Assembly: GCA_024346835.1 (NCBI GenBank)
Contig: AP024866.1
Coordinates: 2,356,001 to 2,420,000, forward strand
Length of the DNA: 64,000 nucleotides
Reading direction: 5' to 3'
From: Vibrio comitans
GTDB taxonomy: Bacteria > Pseudomonadota > Gammaproteobacteria > Enterobacterales > Vibrionaceae
Under the pieces are notes generated by a model. That model was not told the DNA's origin and did not search any database. It worked only from the letters and a program-made list of their open reading frames with translations. A program made the translations under genes and the position numbers. Positions within the stretch are counted from its first letter, which is position 1, and each line of letters opens with the position of its first letter. Below, one piece after another: positions 40,045-47,456 of the stretch.

Positions 40045-40472
40045 TGTGTCGTTCTCATCAAAGAGGAAGCATTCATAGTAATCTCAAAATCTCCTCCTAT
40101 AATAGGAATCGAAGTAAATATAGGTGAATACTTGTAATTTGCTGAAATCTTCACATAGTTAGTGTCAGACGTATCTATCGAAATGTCATCTTCTTTCAAC
40201 CCCGGCAGAATAGTTGTTCTATCAGTGCCTAATTGACCGCCATATACTACAAATTCTTGAATATAGTCATCAGCAGCAATTGCACTTAATCTCTCTGTAC
40301 CATAAGTTTCAGATACAGCTGATCTTGCGCTATTTTGGAGAGCTTTATTTAATACAGTATAGTGAATAAATATTCGGCCAAGCTCCACAATCCCTCCAAG
40401 AAGAAAAAGTAAAATAGGCAATACGAATAGCATTTCTATAGCTGCTAATCCCTTGTTTTTTTTAACACGCAT
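40041..40472 (-). CDS. tadE: TadE-like pseudopilin
   Basis: 143 residues. The prepilin-like motif KNKGLAAIEMLFVLPILLFL carries G followed by E at +5, and the helix ends in VELGRIFIHYTVLN. ALQNSARSAV is the typical post-helix segment. TadE and TadF are processed by the locus's prepilin peptidase in related systems. It overlaps the next gene by 4 bp and starts 5 bp after the end of the TadG gene. Confidence 0.85.
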   Translation of the reverse strand: MRVKKNKGLAAIEMLFVLPILLFLLGGIVELGRIFIHYTVLNKALQNSARSAVSETYGTERLSAIAADDYIQEFVVYGGQLGTDRTTILPGLKEDDISIDTSDTNYVKISANYKYSPIFTSIPIIGGDFEITMNASSLMRTTQ

Positions 40473-40477
40473 AAGTA

Positions 40478-41764
40478 TTAAACTCCCTCTCCGATTGGAT
40501 CTTGGTAGAGTTGTATTTTATATGCTCCACTATTACTTGGTGTTAAACCAAAAGATGCATTATTAACACGGCAACTTTGTATAAACTCACCGTAAACCTC
40601 TTGCTGTTCATTATTACCATTACCGTTACTTTCTGGCGCTTTAGATATTAAAAAGAAACACCCTATCGTAACCACAGGAGCTTCAAAATTACCTCCACTG
40701 CCCGTTCCCTGAGTACAATTTAGAATAGGTATCTGAAGTATACGTCTTCCAGGCTCTCCGCCTGTTTCAGGAATAAAATCTCCTCGAGATGTTTCTGTAA
40801 CATAATTATCGTAAGTAAAAGTAGAACCTGTAATATTGCCATCGTTGTCTTTGGTAATAGACCCGCTAGTTGTTAAAATATCTTTGGGATACTCAGGATC
40901 ATTGGGGTCGCCAAAACGAGTATTTAATCCATTCTTCACTCTCCCAACTTTATTACCTGGGGCACCTTTTGCAACCCCATCGACGAGGCATTCGTTATAA
41001 CCGCCTGCCAAATGCTCATCGAGGTCATCCATTCCCTGTTCTCCATAGTTGAGAAGCCCAAAGTTTGCTGGTGCCCCAATTTCACTTTTCTTCCAATCAC
41101 CAGTCTTAAGTGTTTTCATTTGACCTACTTCAAAACCACCAAAATCTTGATCAGTTTCGTCAATTGCACATGCAGCCATAGGTACTAGGTTACAAAGCTC
41201 TTGCACAGAAGAGCTCGGGCCAGCAACAGCGCTTGCAGATACTGACTTATTTGCTCCGAATAGATTGACAAAGAAGCCTTGTAAACTCACCCCTGTTACT
41301 TCAACTCGTACATAAATATCATTTGCTTCGCCACTACTATCTTGAAGGGCAAAAGTGCCAGAATTAAATGACGTGGGATCGTTGGAAAATTGAACAATTA
41401 AGTTTGCGCTATCTGAAAGTGCTAGCGAATGGGTTCGTCCTTGGCTAGTAAAACTTGAAACTTGAGTCACTGATATTTCGTCATTTCCCGACGATGTAGA
41501 ATAAGCACGTATGGCATCTAGCGCAGCATTTGCTATATCTGTTGTAGTCTTCCCAGTATTACCATCAGCTACTACAGCAGCAGCTAGTGCGGCTGAATCT
41601 ACACTATTTTGAAGCCTCGACTTATTCAAAACTACATGATTGATATCTATTGCTAACGCAGCAAATCCCAACAACACCGTTAGGCATACTGTGAACAAGA
41701 TAATAACCAAGCCTGACTGTTTTTTTACGAGGCTTTTCTTAGAACCAAAACGCTTTCCTTGCAT
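40478..41764 (-). CDS. tadG: TadG-like pilus assembly protein
   Basis: 428 residues with the N-terminal TadG motif: KKQSGLVIILFTVCLTVLLGFAALAIDINHV-type helix, then NKSRLQNSVDSAALAAA. The long C-terminal part is extracytoplasmic, glycine/asparagine-rich, with several cysteines (ELCNLVPMAAC, ILNCTQG, GCFFLI, SCRVNN). No von Willebrand domain MIDAS is evident. GGGAGG lies 5 bp before the ATG. TadG is proposed to anchor the pilus to the envelope. Confidence 0.88.
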   Translation of the reverse strand: MQGKRFGSKKSLVKKQSGLVIILFTVCLTVLLGFAALAIDINHVVLNKSRLQNSVDSAALAAAVVADGNTGKTTTDIANAALDAIRAYSTSSGNDEISVTQVSSFTSQGRTHSLALSDSANLIVQFSNDPTSFNSGTFALQDSSGEANDIYVRVEVTGVSLQGFFVNLFGANKSVSASAVAGPSSSVQELCNLVPMAACAIDETDQDFGGFEVGQMKTLKTGDWKKSEIGAPANFGLLNYGEQGMDDLDEHLAGGYNECLVDGVAKGAPGNKVGRVKNGLNTRFGDPNDPEYPKDILTTSGSITKDNDGNITGSTFTYDNYVTETSRGDFIPETGGEPGRRILQIPILNCTQGTGSGGNFEAPVVTIGCFFLISKAPESNGNGNNEQQEVYGEFIQSCRVNNASFGLTPSNSGAYKIQLYQDPIGEGV

Positions 41765-41785
41765 AATAGCCTCCCGCGGATACGA

Positions 41786-42025
41786 CTACAGACTAAATCC
41801 AGATATAGATATGTCCTTGCTACTCCCTTTATTATAGCCCTTAATAGAAGCTTGGGATCGCTCTCCACTTCCTTCTGGCAAAACGCCTTTATTTTCTTGC
41901 GTTGCATTTGGGTTATAAGTTTGTTCGTTCTTGACTAACGTCATTGCCGTTCCTAAACGAGGATTATTTGAACATGCCACTATTCCCATTACAGACAACA
42001 ACACAATTATATGTTTTACGTTCAT
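41786..42025 (-). CDS. Small lipoprotein of the tad locus, function unknown
   Basis: 79 residues. The start at 42025 has AAGGAG 8 bp upstream and gives a clean lipoprotein signal with lipobox GIVAC at residues 14-18; the frame open to 42079 overlaps the secretin gene. The mature part is short and polar (SNNPRLGTAMTLVKNEQTYNPNA-type) and ends hydrophobic (ISISGFSL). It stands directly after the secretin gene, where other Tad loci have RcpB/CpaD-type lipoproteins. I see no clear homology to these; a pilotin or secretin-associated role is inference. Confidence 0.8.
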   Translation of the reverse strand: MNVKHIIVLLSVMGIVACSNNPRLGTAMTLVKNEQTYNPNATQENKGVLPEGSGERSQASIKGYNKGSSKDISISGFSL

Positions 42026-42041
42026 AACTTGCTCCTTGCAG

Positions 42042-43505
42042 TTATAGAGAGTGTCCGAATTGACCTTCCGAACCACCATTTGCTGTAGATGCTTGAACTG
42101 ATTCTGTTGTTTGCTGTTGTTTTGGTCTCACTCGTTCTTCATCCAAGTATGCGGATTTTCCTATTAAGTAGAACTCCATATCGGTAGGTTCTACAAATGC
42201 ATCTGTAGGAAGCGCAACTTTATCTCTGTCAATTGGCTTAGCTAGACGAGGAGTAACTAAGATTACTAGTTCTGTTTCTCCAGAAACGTATTGTTTACTC
42301 TTAAATAAATTACCCAGTACAGGAACATCACCAATTCCCGGCACTTCGTTCGCTACATCTCTACTGTTTTCGTTGAGTAAACCTGCAATTCCAATTGTTT
42401 GCCCATCGGCGAGCTCTATTGTTGATGAGGCACTACGCTTTGTTAAAGGCGGCACTATATATGCGGCATTAACATCACCAGGGTTATAAGCAAGCGCACC
42501 AGAAGTTGCAACTTCACTAACGTCGATAGCTAGTTCTAGATAAATTTTCTGATCACTGAGAACAATAGGAGTAAAGTTCACACTAACACCGTACTCTTTA
42601 TATTCAATTCCTATACCATCATCGCTTGGAATAGGAATAGGAAACTCACCGCCAGCCAAGAACTTCGCCTCAGAACCACTCAAGGTTGTTAGATTTGGTT
42701 CGGCGAGTACTTTAGCAACACCATTTTCTTTCGCTATATCAAGTGCAAACGTGAAGAGTGTATTACTATCAACAAAACCACCGAGGAAGCCAAAGTCATT
42801 CACACCGACAGAATCAATTATAGGCAAAATAGAACCGCCAGATTCACCGATACCAGCCCCAGCACTCGTCAAGCCCCAGGTAAAATCGCCACTTTGTTGA
42901 AAAAATCGAAAGTTGGAATCGAAACGCCTCACTAAAGATCTTTGTACTTCGGCTACGGTGACTTCCAACATTACCTGTTGTGCACCTCCAATGGTCATTA
43001 AATTAATAACACCAGACTCAGCTTGGCCCGCATTTCCGTCTGACGCATTCACTGCTTGGCCAGCAGAATATGTTTGAGCAACCTTTACGGCAATGTTCAT
43101 TTTCTCTTGACTGCTGACTAAACCACTAAGAATTAACTTATCTTGAGCACTATGAACTTGAATTTCTTCTTCCGGTAGAAACTCGTACAGCTTAGCTTTC
43201 AAGTTATTAAGGTCATGAGTGACCTCGATATTGAGCGATTCAATCAAACGGCCTTGCGAATCCCATGCAGATAGATTGGTTGATCCTAATTTTTTACCAA
43301 TTAAAAAAAGTTCATCAGCCTTTAACATCACAATGTCCAGTACAGCTGGATCACCGAGAGAAACCCTTTTTGCCTTCCCTGAAATCTTCACGTGTGTAGA
43401 TTTATGATGTGGGATAGTGATCGTATTTCCTGATTGAGTCGTAGAAGCTAGTGATACTGGCATGAGCATCACGAGCAAAGTGACAAATGCAAAAATCCTT
43501 TTCAT
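42042..43505 (-). CDS. rcpA: Tad secretin RcpA/CpaC
   Basis: 487-residue outer-membrane secretin through which the Flp pilus passes. Signal peptide at residues 1-20 (LVMLMPVSLAS). An N-terminal pilus-formation domain (about 25-95) with GDPAVLDIVML and LGSTNLSAWD, a BON-like stretch (HSAQDKLILSGLV) and the C-terminal secretin domain (about 190-440) are present. The latter has VPGIGDVPVLGNLFKS and ELVILVTPRLAKP. GAGG is 6 bp before the ATG. Confidence 0.94.
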   Translation of the reverse strand: MKRIFAFVTLLVMLMPVSLASTTQSGNTITIPHHKSTHVKISGKAKRVSLGDPAVLDIVMLKADELFLIGKKLGSTNLSAWDSQGRLIESLNIEVTHDLNNLKAKLYEFLPEEEIQVHSAQDKLILSGLVSSQEKMNIAVKVAQTYSAGQAVNASDGNAGQAESGVINLMTIGGAQQVMLEVTVAEVQRSLVRRFDSNFRFFQQSGDFTWGLTSAGAGIGESGGSILPIIDSVGVNDFGFLGGFVDSNTLFTFALDIAKENGVAKVLAEPNLTTLSGSEAKFLAGGEFPIPIPSDDGIGIEYKEYGVSVNFTPIVLSDQKIYLELAIDVSEVATSGALAYNPGDVNAAYIVPPLTKRSASSTIELADGQTIGIAGLLNENSRDVANEVPGIGDVPVLGNLFKSKQYVSGETELVILVTPRLAKPIDRDKVALPTDAFVEPTDMEFYLIGKSAYLDEERVRPKQQQTTESVQASTANGGSEGQFGHSL

Positions 43506-43513
43506 AATTGACC

Positions 43514-44245
43514 TCAGTTATTTACTCGTACGTTAGATTGACTCGTGCCTTTGATTATTGTGACGCTTGGTGGGGCTACATATCTTCTCACCGGAGGGTC
43601 TATGGCCTGAGGATTACGAAGTGCTAACTGAATTGCCCCTTTACTGTTTTCAGTCAATAATTTTTCCGCTTGTCTTGGTGTTACTTCAAGTGTCACTGCC
43701 CTGACAATTATTGGCTTGTTTTCTTTGGTCTTGGCAGTTTGATCTACTGCAAGAACCCTAATATCTTTAAGTACGGTAGACGTACGGTTATTAACAGTGT
43801 TTAAGATATCAACTCTGTTCCCTGGCAACAAAAAACCGGCGACTCCGACTACGTCATTTACCCGAATCGTAACAGCACGTTTGTCCTCTGGGATCAACAC
43901 AGCTAAGCTTGCACCTTCATTCGGCCCACCAAAATGAGATTTATGTATGAGCTCTCCCTGAAACACATCAGATTTAGACACCATACCTATCAATTCAGAG
44001 TATTCTTTAATCTGATTAGCGTTTTGCCAAGCCGATTCTAGTTGCTTCTTGGTCAGGTGTTTTTCTTCAATAACAGTGCCTTCAGGGATATCCACCGCAG
44101 CTATAACAATCGGTGCTCTCTCAACAGTCTCTACTTTAACTTGTGGTTTAGTCTGACCTTCCATCCACTGCTTTGCCACAATAACTGCGCCTACTCCAAA
44201 AAAAATAGACAAGATTAATAGAAATAAAACTGTTCCTTTACTCAT
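43514..44245 (-). CDS. rcpC: Flp pilus assembly protein CpaB/RcpC
   Basis: 243 residues. One N-terminal membrane helix (VLFLLILSIFFGVGAVIVA), a SAF domain (IAAVDIPEGTVIEEKHLTKK) and an RcpC/CpaB domain (LAVLIPEDKRAVTIRVNDVVGVAGFLLPGNRVDIL). It is a periplasmic part of the Tad apparatus and associates with the secretin in other species. The start overlaps the stop of the upstream ATPase gene (ATGA), so the two are translationally coupled. Confidence 0.92.
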   Translation of the reverse strand: MSKGTVLFLLILSIFFGVGAVIVAKQWMEGQTKPQVKVETVERAPIVIAAVDIPEGTVIEEKHLTKKQLESAWQNANQIKEYSELIGMVSKSDVFQGELIHKSHFGGPNEGASLAVLIPEDKRAVTIRVNDVVGVAGFLLPGNRVDILNTVNNRTSTVLKDIRVLAVDQTAKTKENKPIIVRAVTLEVTPRQAEKLLTENSKGAIQLALRNPQAIDPPVRRYVAPPSVTIIKGTSQSNVRVNN

Positions 44246-45591
44246 AATACTGATTCTCCCTGTTCGTCAGCAGTGAAATAAAGATCCCACGCCCTTTGCA
44301 ATATAGTAGAAGTTACCTCTGGCTCAATTTGCTCAAACTGTATAATATCGTGACTTATCCCCAAAATATCCTTTGGTAAACAAGGGAAATAACCTATTTT
44401 ATGTAAGCTATGGAGGTTCAATAGCGATTCCAACGCACTTGTCTGCAACACCAATCCCTTATCTTCTGATAGATCTGACCACAGGCTTAAGTAATCATTT
44501 TCAACTAATGGTTGAAACTGGATCTTATAACCTAATCGTCTTAAAAAAGCTGGATCGGCAATTTTTTGAGGATTCAAGTTTGTTGAAAAAGCCATAGTTA
44601 AAACGAATGGAATCGTTATTTGCTGCCCGTTGGGAAGTGATAAATAATCATAATTGTATTCCATCGGTACTATCCACCGATTTAGCAGTGTCGCAACAGG
44701 CATTGGTTGCCTACCTAAATCGTCGATAACCAAAATACCGTTATTAGCAATCATCTGTAACGGAGCAATCCAAATTCTATTATGCTCGGAGTGGTTCACT
44801 TCCAACATATCCATCGTCAACTCACCACCTACTTGGACGTTAGGTCTTTGGCATAAAACCCAACGTTTATCATAATGACTCTTTAAACTGATCACCTCGC
44901 GGTCATAGTCATTACTAATTGGTTTGTGATGTTGTTCAGAGAAGACCTTAATAATGTTACCTGCAGCATAAACCGCATAAGGAACATAAACAGAAGTATT
45001 GAGGGAATTTAAGATCCTTGCCGCTACAAAACTTTTACCTGTACCAGCGTGACCATATAGAAGCAGAGCTCTTCCAGAGTTAATCGCAGGACCAAGAATC
45101 GGAACTAACCTTTGAGCCCCATAGACATCACCTAATGCGCATTCAACATCTGGACGTGTTATCAAGTTGGCGCGCAGGTCTTGAGACTCGACCATGTCAT
45201 TATAGGCTTTCAAAGATACTGGTACAGGTCCAATATACGCATCCTTTTTAAACGCAGTGTCAGCATTAGATTGGCCTTGTTCTGAAAGGGCATATCTAAC
45301 ATGACTCTTCGTCGATTCCTTAAATATACTTTGAGACGAAGGCTGAAAGACTTCTACAAGTGCTTTTTTCCTTAAGTCAGCCAATAAATCTTCGATGATA
45401 TGTGTTACGACGCCTAAATATCGTGCCAATTCTAATACGTCGGATTTGGGGTGTGCGGACAAGTGCTTAATAACTAGATTTTCTACAACAGCCATCGGAA
45501 TATCTAAGCCATCAATAGATGTTACTATTTGGGGCGCAGACACTTGAGGAGTTAACCCAGTATCTATCTCCAGTTCCTTTGGAGCTTGCAT
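44242..45591 (-). CDS. AAA family ATPase of the tad locus, role unknown
   Basis: 449 residues. Residues about 30-110 look like a winged-helix fold (SDVLELARYLGVVTHIIEDLLADLRKKALVEV). An AAA ATPase core follows, with Walker A YGHAGTGKSF near residue 180 and Walker B NNGILVIDDLGRQ near 265. A sensor-like AFSTNLNP stands near 305 and a helical lid at the end. It is not one of the core Tad ATPases (TadA, TadZ). It lies between the peptidase and rcpC genes, coupled to rcpC by ATGA overlap, so it probably works with the machine. Assembly chaperone or regulator are possible. Confidence 0.75.
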   Translation of the reverse strand: MQAPKELEIDTGLTPQVSAPQIVTSIDGLDIPMAVVENLVIKHLSAHPKSDVLELARYLGVVTHIIEDLLADLRKKALVEVFQPSSQSIFKESTKSHVRYALSEQGQSNADTAFKKDAYIGPVPVSLKAYNDMVESQDLRANLITRPDVECALGDVYGAQRLVPILGPAINSGRALLLYGHAGTGKSFVAARILNSLNTSVYVPYAVYAAGNIIKVFSEQHHKPISNDYDREVISLKSHYDKRWVLCQRPNVQVGGELTMDMLEVNHSEHNRIWIAPLQMIANNGILVIDDLGRQPMPVATLLNRWIVPMEYNYDYLSLPNGQQITIPFVLTMAFSTNLNPQKIADPAFLRRLGYKIQFQPLVENDYLSLWSDLSEDKGLVLQTSALESLLNLHSLHKIGYFPCLPKDILGISHDIIQFEQIEPEVTSTILQRAWDLYFTADEQGESVL

Positions 45592-45606
45592 AAATATTGT
45601 CCTTTA

Positions 45607-46110
45607 TCAATAAAATAAGGAATAGGCGGCCGCACCTAATAAAACACAAGGTGCGAATGGCATTGTCAACTTGTCAGTGTATCTACCTACCTGAGACTTA
45701 TTATAGTTTGAATTTGAGCCTTTAAGTAATGAAGGTTGAGTAAAAATGATACTTAAGTTGGTAATCCCTAAGAAACTAAGGTTATACGCCAGATAAAAAA
45801 TAGCTACGATGCCTGAAAAAATAGCTATACATAAGGTCATATCTACGAGATTTCCAAACCCGGCATGAAAACCTATAACACCCAACAACTTTACATCTCC
45901 AGGGGAAAGAGCTCGTAATAAATAGAGGACAAAACTAAACATAAAAAAAATCAACCCGCCCAGAAGAGCCGACATTAAATCACCTTTTGAGGAAATTAAT
46001 CGAAGGCATTCGTAGGCGAGCATCAAAAGCAACAATATGTTCGGAATTTTGTTATCTTTCAGATCTTTTACAGATATAACAAAGAGTAGAAACCAAAAAA
46101 CAATCGACAT
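45607..46110 (-). CDS. tadV: Prepilin peptidase TadV/CpaA (A24 family)
   Basis: 167-residue aspartic prepilin peptidase that cuts Flp and pseudopilins. The first catalytic Asp is in VKDLKDNKIPN near residue 20, and the second in LSPGDVKLLG near residue 73. It has five or six membrane helices. The frame opens with TTG at 46122, but the ATG at 46110 is preferred. A terminator-like hairpin stands immediately before this start, and no strong ribosome site is visible. Confidence 0.9.
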   Translation of the reverse strand: MSIVFWFLLFVISVKDLKDNKIPNILLLLMLAYECLRLISSKGDLMSALLGGLIFFMFSFVLYLLRALSPGDVKLLGVIGFHAGFGNLVDMTLCIAIFSGIVAIFYLAYNLSFLGITNLSIIFTQPSLLKGSNSNYNKSQVGRYTDKLTMPFAPCVLLGAAAYSLFY

Positions 46111-46148
46111 GAATAAAACCAAAAAACCACACCATCACTGGTGTGGTT
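46111..46148 (-). terminator. Terminator-like hairpin between flp2 and tadV
   Basis: AACCACACC (46125-46133) pairs with 46140-46148 around a 6-nt loop, followed on the minus strand by TTTTGGTTTT. It lies 35 bp after the flp2 stop and directly before the tadV ATG. It probably reduces read-through so that pilin mRNA exceeds machinery mRNA. Confidence 0.8.
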
Positions 46149-46183
46149 CATCTTATGAATAGCTATAGCACCAGGACGTTATG

Positions 46184-46366
46184 TTAGTTACCAGTTCCAA
46201 TGTTGCTAATGATAGTATTTAGTTTCGTCGCTAACGCTGCACCGAGACCAGAGAAAATCACTCCAAGCCCGGCTACCATTAATGCAGCACCGATTACGTA
46301 TTCAACAACCGTCAAACCTTCTTCGTCAGACGCAAATTCTTTTGCTTTTGAAATAAACTTATCCAT
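46184..46366 (-). CDS. Flp-type prepilin, second copy
   Basis: 60 residues from the ATG at 46366, which has GGAGAG 6 bp upstream. The Flp cleavage motif is EEGLTVVEYVIGAA: cleavage after G, Glu-Tyr at +5/+6 of the mature chain, followed by a hydrophobic helix. The short tail ends KLNTIISNIGTGN. It has its own promoter and is followed by a hairpin, so it is likely the abundant pilin. Thirteen extra codons in the open frame upstream are not used. Confidence 0.92.
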   Translation of the reverse strand: MDKFISKAKEFASDEEGLTVVEYVIGAALMVAGLGVIFSGLGAALATKLNTIISNIGTGN

Positions 46367-46402
46367 AATATCTCTCCAAAAAATCGCTCCATGATTAAGC
46401 AG

Positions 46403-46439
46403 CAAATTAACTATACTCTAAGATGTAAAAAAATGTAAA
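46403..46439 (-). promoter_or_regulatory. Promoter of flp2
   Basis: On the minus strand TTTACA (46434-46439) and TATAGT (46410-46415) are separated by 18 bp. Transcription would begin near 46403, about 37 bp before the flp2 start. Confidence 0.6.
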
Positions 46440-46460
46440 GGAACACACTTACAATTCTTT

Positions 46461-46487
46461 CACAAAAACCATAAAAACCATAAAAAC
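46461..46487. repeat. Three tandem 9-bp repeats upstream of the flp2 promoter
   Basis: CACAAAAAC, CATAAAAAC, CATAAAAAC in direct succession, 22 bp upstream of the -35 hexamer. The A-tracts repeat every 9 bp, which would give either a regulator array or bent DNA. Confidence 0.65.
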
Positions 46488-46525
46488 ACAACACTGATCA
46501 CACCAACTTTTACCTTTAGTTACAC

Positions 46526-46705
46526 TTAGTTACCACCAGCGGAGCTAATGACATCACTTAGTGTATTGCTTAACCCAATTTGCCACGCGAGGAAGACAGT
46601 TGTTATAGCCGCAACCAAAAACGCAGCAGCAATGACATACTCAACGACGGACAAGCCCGTTTGATCTTGCCAAAATTTACACACAAATCGTAAGTATTGG
46701 TCCAT
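46526..46705 (-). CDS. flp: Flp-type prepilin, first copy
   Basis: 59 residues from the ATG at 46705 (MDQYLRFVCKFWQDQTG); GGAGG/AAGG lies upstream. The motif TGLSVVEYVIAAAF matches the Flp consensus G/XXXXEY. The C-terminal tail differs from the second copy and carries a tryptophan (LAWQIGLSNTLSDVISSAGGN). It is the first gene of the tad cluster. A possible promoter on the minus strand is TTGGTT-17-TTATCT just upstream. Which copy is the major pilin is not known. Confidence 0.9.
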   Translation of the reverse strand: MDQYLRFVCKFWQDQTGLSVVEYVIAAAFLVAAITTVFLAWQIGLSNTLSDVISSAGGN

Positions 46706-46786
46706 TACCTTACCCTCCATGTTGCTGTGGATGAAAGCTTGAACAGTATAGTCCAGATTCTCAAAAATAAGAGAACTCCACTTCAA

Positions 46787-47456
46787 CTTCGGTAGTTTTA
46801 GCCCACGTAGATAACCCTCCCTTCAAAAAATAACCAAGCACCTTCATCCACTTACACCATACGAAGACTGTGCTTTTGCTTTTAGTTCGGTATTACGTTG
46901 AAATTACTCTTGCTTTATTTAAGCAAGAGTAATTTCAACGTAATACAACTATGTTTATAGCACAATTAGATAGTTTACGGGTATAAGAAAAATAAGAATT
47001 CGCTGTTGAAAGAACACTCAATAACCTCCATAAATTATTATTTTATAAGGAAATTAAAATCTAAAAATATTAAAGTTACAGTCAGCATAAATACCTATGC
47101 TAGCGGTGACCTCTGAAATACCACAATAGTTTATATGAAAAATATTAACTAAAAAAAAGTAAACCAACATATCACACTAATAATTTAAATACTTACTCAA
47201 ACAGTAATTAATTATAACCCACAATAAAGATGATAACTATATAGATAACTTTAAATTTAATTTACAAATTAATTTCAATCAACTTTACCAATAAAACCCA
47301 CTCCATTATTAATACTAAGGAAAAATCAACTAAATGCATGCTATGTAAGCTATATGGTATATACTATTCACAATTACTGGTCATATAAAATTAACATTAT
47401 ACGAATCACATATAAACCTCCGACACTAACAAATTTAGTATGTGTACGTACAAGGA
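46787..47456. other. AT-rich intergenic region, no gene seen
   Basis: About 670 bp between the O-antigen-ligase-like gene and the first flp gene. The part from 46947 to 47456 is very AT-rich with stops in all frames. The only clear structure is the 26-bp inverted repeat at 46890-46946. I see no recognisable RNA gene or operator. Confidence 0.7.
46890..46946. repeat. Perfect 26-bp inverted repeat with 5-nt loop
   Basis: The left arm 46890-46915 begins GTATTACGTTGAAATTACTC and is exactly complementary to 46921-46946; the loop is TATTT. No T tract follows on either strand. It lies about 185 bp upstream of the first flp start. Confidence 0.95.
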
